From contig JAICPQ010000194.1 of NCBI GenBank assembly GCA_025929745.1, positions 1 through 5,214 on the forward strand: a stretch of 5,214 bases of DNA, written 5' to 3'. Position numbers and translations under genes: made by a program. Within the stretch, counting starts at the first letter, position 1; every line of letters starts with the position of its first letter. Positions 1 through 5,214 of the stretch are shown one piece after another. The notes below the pieces were generated by a model. The model was not told the origin of the DNA and did no database searches. It was given only the letters and a program-made list of their open reading frames with translations. Source of the DNA: Burkholderiales bacterium. Lineage in GTDB: Bacteria; Pseudomonadota; Gammaproteobacteria; Burkholderiales; SG8-39.

Positions 1-49
1 ATTTGGCGCGCGGCCCGCCCGCGATTCGGCCTCAGTTTTCCATTCCCTC
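1..49. other. Short leader upstream of queF, nothing recognisable
   Basis: This 49-base stretch starts GC-rich (about the first 28 bases) and ends in a pyrimidine-rich run just before the queF start codon. I see no convincing sigma-70 promoter, no hairpin-plus-T-run terminator, and no purine-rich ribosome binding site at the usual distance from the queF ATG. It is too short to judge whether a preQ1 riboswitch, which precedes queuosine genes in some bacteria, lies further upstream. The promoter for the gene run, if it begins here, is probably outside the window. Confidence 0.4.
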
Positions 50-439
50 ATGCCCAGCAAGCCGTCGAAGACGCTAGAGACTTTTCCCAATCCCGCGCCC
101 GGCAACGACTACCGGATCCACATGGAGATTCCGGAGTTCACGTGCCTGTGCCCGAAGACCGGGCAGCCGGATTTCGCGATGCTCGTGCTCGATTACGTTC
201 CCGACGAGCTGTGTGTCGAGCTGAAGAGCCTGAAGCTCTACATCTGGTCGTTTCGCGACGAAGGCGCGTTTCACGAAGCGGTGACGAACCGCATCCTCGA
301 CGATCTGGCGCGGGCGACGAAGCCGCGCTACATGCGCCTCGAGGCGCGCTTCAACGTGCGTGGCGGAATTTGCACAAGCGTGATCGCGGAGCACCGCAAG
401 AGGGGCTGGCGGGGTGAATCCGCTTCTCTCCCGACTTAA
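50..439 (+). CDS. queF: NADPH-dependent 7-cyano-7-deazaguanine (preQ0) reductase QueF, short unimodular type
   Basis: Cytoplasmic enzyme that reduces the nitrile of preQ0 to the amine preQ1 with two NADPH, the last free-base step before tRNA-guanine transglycosylase inserts the base during queuosine synthesis. The 129-residue protein is a single T-fold (tunnelling-fold) domain, the size of the Bacillus-like short QueF rather than the roughly 280-residue two-module form of E. coli. Visible family signatures are CLCPKTGQPDFA (residues 32-43), where Cys34 matches the nucleophile that forms the thioimide with preQ0 and Asp41 the catalytic acid; the QueF motif ELKSLKLY (57-64); FHE (74-76), with Glu76 matching the substrate-binding glutamate; and NVRGGI (102-107). 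The ATG is supported by the family-like N-terminus SKTLETFPNPAP, although no Shine-Dalgarno sequence precedes it. The last few residues, after RKRGWRG, look like a poorly conserved tail, and this tail creates the overlap with dapC. Confidence 0.95.
   Translation: MPSKPSKTLETFPNPAPGNDYRIHMEIPEFTCLCPKTGQPDFAMLVLDYVPDELCVELKSLKLYIWSFRDEGAFHEAVTNRILDDLARATKPRYMRLEARFNVRGGICTSVIAEHRKRGWRGESASLPT
401..405 (+). promoter_or_regulatory. Ribosome binding site deciding the dapC GTG start
   Basis: AGGGG lies inside the end of queF, with 8 bases between it and the GTG at 414. It supports GTG as the dapC start, and hence a real 26-base overlap with queF. The protein beginning there (MNPLLSRLKPYPFERL) has the N-terminus expected for DapC. 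No ATG gives a better start: the first in-frame ATG is at 543, inside the conserved N-terminal region. Confidence 0.55.
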
Positions 440-1519
440 GCCCTATCCATTCGAGCGCCTGCGCGCGCTCGTCGGCGAAGCCCCCGCCGAAATCAACCTC
501 TCGGTGGGCGAGCCGAAGCACCCGACGCCGCGGCTTGTAAAAGATGCGCTGGCTAGCGCGCTCGACGGCCTGGCGAGCTATCCGCTCACCGCGGGGACGC
601 CGGAGCTGCGCGAGGCGATCTCAACCTGGCTTGGGCGGCGCTATAACATCCCGCCCACGGACCCGGCAACGGAGGTGTTGCCCGTCAACGGTTCGCGCGA
701 GGCGCTTTTTTCTTTTGCCCAGGCCGCGCTCGACCCGGGTGGGAAGGCGAAAGTCGTCTGCCCCAACCCGTTCTATCAGATCTATGAGGGTGCGGCGCTC
801 CTCGGAGGCGCGACGCCTATCTATGGGACGCCGGAGGCCTGGGATGGCGTGCGCCTCGTCTATGCCTGCTCGCCGGCGAACCCGAGCGGCGAGGTGCTCG
901 ACCTCGGCGCCTGGAAGCGCCTGTTCGAGCTTTCGGACCAGCATGGTTTCGTCATCGCCTCGGACGAGTGCTATTCCGAGATCTATTTCGACGCCGCGCC
1001 GCTCGGCGCGCTCGAAGCGGCGCGTCGTCTCGGCCGAGGCTACGAGCGCCTGGTCGTGTTCTCGAGCCTGTCCAAGCGCTCGAACGCTCCCGGCATGCGC
1101 TCGGGCTTCGTCGCCGGCGATGCCGCGCTCCTCAAGGCGTTTCGACTCTATCGCACCTACCACGGCTCGGCGATGAGCATCGCCGTGCAGAAGGCCTCGA
1201 TCGCCGCCTGGAACGACGAGGCGCACGTGCGCGAGAACCGGCGCCTGTATGCCGAGAAGTTCGACGCGGTGCTTCCCATCCTCAAGGCAAGGCGGCCCGA
1301 GGGCGGCTTTTACGTATGGCTGCGCACGCCCATCGATGACGCGGAATTCGTGCGGCGCCTTCGCCATGAATACAATGTCCTCGTGCTGCCGGGAAGCTAT
1401 CTCGGGCGCGAGGTGAACGGCAGGAACCCCGGGTCGAACCACGTGCGCATCGCGCTGGTGGCGCCGCTCGCGCAATGCGTCGCGGCGGCCGAGCGCATCG
1501 CCGAGCTCCTGAGGAAGCT

Positions 1520-1523
<4 letters not shown>
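414..1523 (+). CDS. dapC: N-succinyldiaminopimelate aminotransferase DapC
   Basis: PLP-dependent fold-type I aminotransferase that converts N-succinyl-2-amino-6-oxopimelate plus glutamate to N-succinyl-LL-diaminopimelate and 2-oxoglutarate, the second step of the succinylase branch to diaminopimelate and lysine; cytoplasmic. In the 369 residues I see VGEPKHPTP (31-39), the cofactor phosphate-contacting VNGSRE (91-96), NPFYQIYEG (118-126), SPANPSGEV (153-161) with Asn156, SDECYSEIYF (183-192) with Asp184 and Tyr187 for the pyridine ring, SLSKRSNAPGMRSGF (218-232) with Lys221 as the PLP Schiff-base lysine and Arg229 for the phosphate, and HVRIAL (343-348) with Arg345 as the carboxylate-binding arginine. 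The motif spacing matches the proteobacterial DapC subfamily better than ArgD or AspC. Assignment is strengthened by dapD directly downstream (ATGA overlap) and dapE in the same run. It is shorter than the usual 395-405 residues; the missing part appears to lie between about residues 136 and 148, before SPANPSG. Catalytic residues are all present. Confidence 0.93.
1511..1514 (+). promoter_or_regulatory. Ribosome binding site of dapD
   Basis: GAGG (within GAGGAAG) lies inside the last codons of dapC, 5 bases before the ATG at 1520. It favours 1520 as the dapD start over a longer in-frame reading that begins at 1475 and would add 15 arginine-rich residues unlike DapD. The start and the dapC stop share ATGA (1520-1523), the classic arrangement for translational coupling. 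Confidence 0.6.
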
Positions 1524-2311
<788 letters not shown>

Positions 2312-2313
2312 AG

Positions 2314-3465
2314 ATGTCTGCAATGAAGAAGCTCTTCACGATCATGGCCGAGAAGAAGGCGTCGGACATCTTCGTCTCGGTGGGCGCGCCGATCAATATG
2401 AAGATCAACGGCGTGGCCATGCCGGTCAACCAGACCACCATGAGCGCCGACACCGTGCAGCAGCTTCTTTACGAAGTGCTGAACGAGCGCCAGATCCGCG
2501 AATTTGAAGACGAGATGGAGCTCAACACCGCGATTGCCCTTGCCGGCGTTGGCACCTTTCGCATCAGCGCGTTCCGCCAGAAAGGCTCGCCGGCCGTCGT
2601 GGTGCGCTATATCCCGAGCACCATTCCGCCGCTCGACACGCTCGGCGTGCCGGAAGTTCTGAAGGACGTCATCATGCAGAAGCGGGGCCTGATCCTCATG
2701 GTCGGCGCCACCGGCTGCGGCAAGTCGACCTCGCTTGCCGCCATGCTGGACTACCGCAACGAGCGCAGGACCGGCCACATCATGACGCTCGAGGACCCGG
2801 TCGAGTTCATCTTCCAGAACAAAAAGTCGATCGTGAACCAGCGCGAGGTCGGCACCGACGCCAAGGACTTCGACGTCGCGCTGAAGAACGCGCTGCGCCA
2901 GGCGCCCGATTGCATCATGATCGGCGAGATCCGCGACAAGCCCACCATGTCGGCCGCCCTCGCCTATGCGCAGTCCGGTCACCTCGTGCTCGCCACGCTG
3001 CACGCCAACAACAGCTACCACGCGATGAACCGCATCATCAACTTCTATCCGCTCGAGAACCGGCCCGCGCTGCTTCTTGACCTGGCGGCCGCGCTGGCGG
3101 CGGTCATTTCGCAGCGCCTGGTGCGCACGAAGACGGGCTTGCGCGCCGTGGCGGTCGAGGTTCTGCTCAACACGCGCCACATCGCCGAGCTCATCGAGAA
3201 GGGCGAGATCGGCGAGATCAAGGAGGCGCTCGAGAAAAGCATGTCGCCGGGGTCGCAGACGTTCGAGCAGGCGCTCTTCAAGCTCTTCATGGACGGCAAG
3301 ATCACGCAGGAAGAGGCCCTCACCAACGCCGACTCGGCGACCAACATGCTCTGGCTCATCAACCAGGCGACCGCCGGGGAGATCACCGGCCAGTCGATGC
3401 CGCAGGGCGTGGCGAAGCCCGACGATACGGCCCTCGGCAGCTTCAAGCTCGATGTGAATGCCTGA
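2314..3465 (+). CDS. pilU: Type IV pilus retraction-type ATPase, PilU-like member of the PilT/PilU family
   Basis: Secretion-type (GspE/PilT) hexameric ATPase expected at the cytoplasmic base of a type IV pilus, where PilT and PilU power pilin depolymerisation and twitching. The 383 residues show the N-terminal PAS-like domain with ASDIFVSVGAP (16-26) and MKINGVAMPV (29-38); Walker A GATGCGKST (131-139); the Asp box TLEDPVEF (158-165); Walker B CIMIGEIRD (200-208) with Glu205; and the His box HLVLATLHANN (223-233). Length, a C-terminal extension containing QTFEQALFKLF (315-325), and the lack of the PilT AIRNLI retraction motif (the equivalent region reads RHIAELIEKGE) point to PilU rather than PilT. 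In many bacteria pilU follows pilT; here no pilT is adjacent and the gene lies between dapD and dapE, so it may be an additional paralogue and the symbol is provisional. Walker A carries Cys135, where Ser or Thr is usual in the family. The start at 2314 rests on the upstream G-rich site; TTG 2308 and ATG 2323 are alternatives. Confidence 0.88.
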   Translation: MSAMKKLFTIMAEKKASDIFVSVGAPINMKINGVAMPVNQTTMSADTVQQLLYEVLNERQIREFEDEMELNTAIALAGVGTFRISAFRQKGSPAVVVRYIPSTIPPLDTLGVPEVLKDVIMQKRGLILMVGATGCGKSTSLAAMLDYRNERRTGHIMTLEDPVEFIFQNKKSIVNQREVGTDAKDFDVALKNALRQAPDCIMIGEIRDKPTMSAALAYAQSGHLVLATLHANNSYHAMNRIINFYPLENRPALLLDLAAALAAVISQRLVRTKTGLRAVAVEVLLNTRHIAELIEKGEIGEIKEALEKSMSPGSQTFEQALFKLFMDGKITQEEALTNADSATNMLWLINQATAGEITGQSMPQGVAKPDDTALGSFKLDVNA

Positions 3466-4591
3466 ACTGTCGGCGCTCGAACTGGCGAAGGAGCTCATCG
3501 GGCGCAATTCGGTTACCCCGCAAGACTGCGGCTGCCAGCAGGTCCTCGCCGAGCGCCTGAAACCGCTCGGCTTTCGCTGCGAGCCGATGCGCTTCGGAGA
3601 CGTCGATAACCTTTGGGCGCGCCGCGGCGGCACGCATCCGGTAGTCTGCTTCGCCGGCCACACCGACGTCGTGCCCACCGGCCCGCTCTCCGAGTGGCAC
3701 TCCGACCCGTTCGTGCCGACGATCCGCGATGGCAAGCTCTTCGGCCGCGGTGCCGCCGACATGAAGTCCTCGATCGCGGCGTTTGTCGTCGCGGTCGAAG
3801 CGTTCGTGAAAGAGAGGCCGAATCACTCGGGCTCCGTTGCGCTTCTCATCACTTCGGATGAAGAGGGGCCCTCGGTCGACGGCACGGTAAAGGTTGTCGA
3901 GGCGCTCAAAGCGCGCAACGAGCTCATCGACTACTGCATCGTGGGCGAGCCCACTTCGGTCGACTGGCTGGGCGACATGCTGAAGAACGGCCGGCGCGGC
4001 TCGCTGTCCGGAAAGCTCACCGTGCGGGGAATTCAGGGCCACGTCGCCTATCCGCACCTTGCGAAGAATCCGGTACACCTCCTCGCGCCGGCGCTTGCCG
4101 AGCTCGCACGCACCGAGTGGGACAAGGGCAACGAAAGCTTTCCGCCCACGACGTGGCAGGTGTCGAGCATCCATGCCGGCACCGGCGCCGGCAACGTCAT
4201 CCCGGGCAGCGTCACAGTGGACTTCAACTTCCGCTTCTCCACCGAAAGCCCCGACGCTTCGCTCAAAGCCCGAGTCGAGTCCATCCTGAAAAAGCATGGC
4301 CTCGATTACCGCGTCGAGTGGACGCTCGGCGCGAAGCCGTTCCTGAGCAGGCACGGCCGCCTCGCCAAGACCGTGCAGGAAGCAGCCAAACGCCACACCG
4401 GGCGCTCGGCCGAGCTTTCCACCACCGGCGGCACCTCGGATGCCCGCTTCATCATCGACATCTGTCCCGAGGTGATCGAGCTCGGCCCGGTGAACGCGAG
4501 CATCCACAAGCTGGACGAACATATCGAGATCGCGCAGCTCGAGCTCCTGCCGCGCATTTATCTGGACACGCTGCGCGCCCTCCTGCCTTGA
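3458..4591 (+). CDS. dapE: Succinyl-diaminopimelate desuccinylase DapE
   Basis: Di-zinc M20-family amidohydrolase that cleaves N-succinyl-LL-diaminopimelate to succinate and LL-diaminopimelate, completing the succinylase branch begun by DapD and DapC; cytoplasmic. The 377 residues match the usual family length. Metal and catalytic residues are all visible: His68 and catalytic Asp70 in AGHTDVVP (66-73), the bridging Asp101 in GRGAADMK (96-103), catalytic base Glu135 and ligand Glu136 in TSDEEG (132-137), Glu164 in VGEP (162-165), and the last ligand His350 in NASIHK (346-351). GHVAYPHL (194-201) holds His195, the substrate-contacting histidine of the dimerisation domain (about 180-290), and STTGGTSDARF (321-331) is the family substrate loop. 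The ATG at 3458 overlaps the end of the ATPase gene by 8 bases; no good Shine-Dalgarno sequence precedes it, so translation probably depends on coupling to the upstream gene. Confidence 0.97.
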   Translation: MPELSALELAKELIGRNSVTPQDCGCQQVLAERLKPLGFRCEPMRFGDVDNLWARRGGTHPVVCFAGHTDVVPTGPLSEWHSDPFVPTIRDGKLFGRGAADMKSSIAAFVVAVEAFVKERPNHSGSVALLITSDEEGPSVDGTVKVVEALKARNELIDYCIVGEPTSVDWLGDMLKNGRRGSLSGKLTVRGIQGHVAYPHLAKNPVHLLAPALAELARTEWDKGNESFPPTTWQVSSIHAGTGAGNVIPGSVTVDFNFRFSTESPDASLKARVESILKKHGLDYRVEWTLGAKPFLSRHGRLAKTVQEAAKRHTGRSAELSTTGGTSDARFIIDICPEVIELGPVNASIHKLDEHIEIAQLELLPRIYLDTLRALLP

Positions 4592-5214
4592 AGTTGCGGG
4601 AGCTCATCCGCGAGACGGCCCAGCGGCTTTCGCGGGCCAAGCTGCATTACGGCCACGGCACCGACAACGCGCGCGACGAAGCGGCGTTTCTCGTGCTGCG
4701 CGGCCTCCAGCTTCCCTTCGATGCGAACCTCGACCTGGAGGTCGACGCCGCGCGCATCGCAGCTCTCGTGGAGCGGCGCATTCGCGAGCGCCTGCCTACG
4801 GCCTATCTTCTGAAGGAGGCGTGGCTCGACGGCCTTCCGTTCCATGTCGACCGGCGCGTCCTCATCCCGCGCTCGCATATCGCATTTCTCTTCGCCGAGC
4901 TGCCGGCTAAGCCGCGCCGCATCCTCGATCTGTGCACCGGCTCGGGCTGCCTTGCGATTCTCGCGGCACGCGCCTTCCCGCGCGCGCAAGTGGATGCATC
5001 CGACATCTCCAGCGCTGCGCTCGCGCTCGCCCGTCGCAACTTGCGTCGGCACCGCTTGACGCAGCGCGTGCGCCTGGTGCGCTCCGACCTCTTCGCGAAA
5101 GTCGACGCCCGGTACGACCTCATCCTCAGCAATCCGCCGTACGTGAGCACGCCGGCGATGCGCCGCCTACCCCGGGAGTATCGCTACGAGCCGGGGATCG
5201 CGCTCGCGGGCGGG
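4588..5214 (+). CDS. prmB: Ribosomal protein L3 N5-glutamine methyltransferase PrmB (3' end beyond window)
   Basis: S-adenosylmethionine-dependent enzyme that methylates the side-chain amide of a conserved glutamine in ribosomal protein L3. The frame stays open for 209 codons to the right edge; the full protein is usually about 300 residues, so roughly the last third is missing. The N-terminal helical domain carries YGHGTDNARDEA (21-32), typical of PrmB and absent from its relative PrmC, and ERLPTAYLLKEAW (67-79). The Rossmann methyltransferase domain shows the SAM-binding ILDLCTGSGCLAI (112-124), acidic DASDIS (136-141), and the catalytic NPPY (182-185) that binds the glutamine amide; YRYEP (198-202) follows as in the family. 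The start is inferred: no in-frame ATG or GTG is found near the N-terminus, and TTG 4588 shares TTGA with the dapE stop; a second TTG at 4594 is possible. No ribosome binding site is evident, so coupling to dapE is likely. Confidence 0.92.
   Translation, partial: MKLRELIRETAQRLSRAKLHYGHGTDNARDEAAFLVLRGLQLPFDANLDLEVDAARIAALVERRIRERLPTAYLLKEAWLDGLPFHVDRRVLIPRSHIAFLFAELPAKPRRILDLCTGSGCLAILAARAFPRAQVDASDISSAALALARRNLRRHRLTQRVRLVRSDLFAKVDARYDLILSNPPYVSTPAMRRLPREYRYEPGIALAGG

Noticed and set aside
5..24. GC-rich stretch at the left edge considered as a terminator stem
   Set aside because: The bases do not pair into a clean stem and loop and no T-run follows.
1475..1519. Possible 15-residue N-terminal extension of DapD
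   Set aside because: The extra residues (MRRGGRAHRRAPEEA) are the out-of-frame reading of the dapC end and do not resemble DapD; ATG 1520 has a GAGG at the right spacing and gives the family N-terminus.
3202..3219. Two tandem copies of GGCGAGATC
   Set aside because: It encodes GEIGEI inside the ATPase C-terminal domain, in frame and within a plausible helix; two copies of 9 bases are not notable in a gene rich in Gly, Glu and Ile codons.
3443..4522. Open reading frame of 359 codons on the minus strand opposite dapE
   Set aside because: It mirrors the dapE codon pattern, shows no family motif, and dapE has every metal ligand in place.

Overview
This window looks like a compact chromosomal piece of a high-GC proteobacterium, most likely a betaproteobacterium (inference from gene content, protein similarity recalled from family knowledge, and GC- and C/G-ending codon use; no rRNA or other phylogenetic marker is present). 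Six genes all lie on the plus strand and almost every base is coding: queF, dapC, dapD, a pilU/pilT-family ATPase gene, dapE and the 5' part of prmB, which runs off the right edge.

Region by region: bases 1-49 are a short leader with no clear feature. queF (50-439) encodes the short, unimodular type of preQ0 reductase of queuosine biosynthesis. dapC (414-1523, GTG start) overlaps its end by 26 bases. dapD (1520-2311) overlaps dapC through ATGA. The type IV pilus ATPase gene (2314-3465) starts 2 bases after dapD. dapE (3458-4591) overlaps it by 8 bases. prmB (4588 to the edge) probably starts at a TTG inside a TTGA overlap with the dapE stop codon. With no gap longer than 2 bases between genes, the set looks like one translationally coupled operon.

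The core is the succinylase branch of lysine/meso-diaminopimelate synthesis. DapD succinylates tetrahydrodipicolinate, DapC transaminates N-succinyl-2-amino-6-oxopimelate, and DapE removes the succinyl group to give LL-diaminopimelate, the precursor of lysine and of the peptidoglycan cross-link. queF and prmB both serve the translation apparatus (tRNA queuosine; ribosomal protein L3 glutamine methylation). The pilus retraction-type ATPase is the functional outlier, sitting between two consecutive pathway genes.

No mobile element, CRISPR array, RNA gene, terminator or transferred island was seen, and no undescribed system is evident. The points most worth a second look are the solitary PilU-like ATPase inside the dap cluster and a DapC that seems to lack a segment of about 20 residues before its SPANPSG motif.
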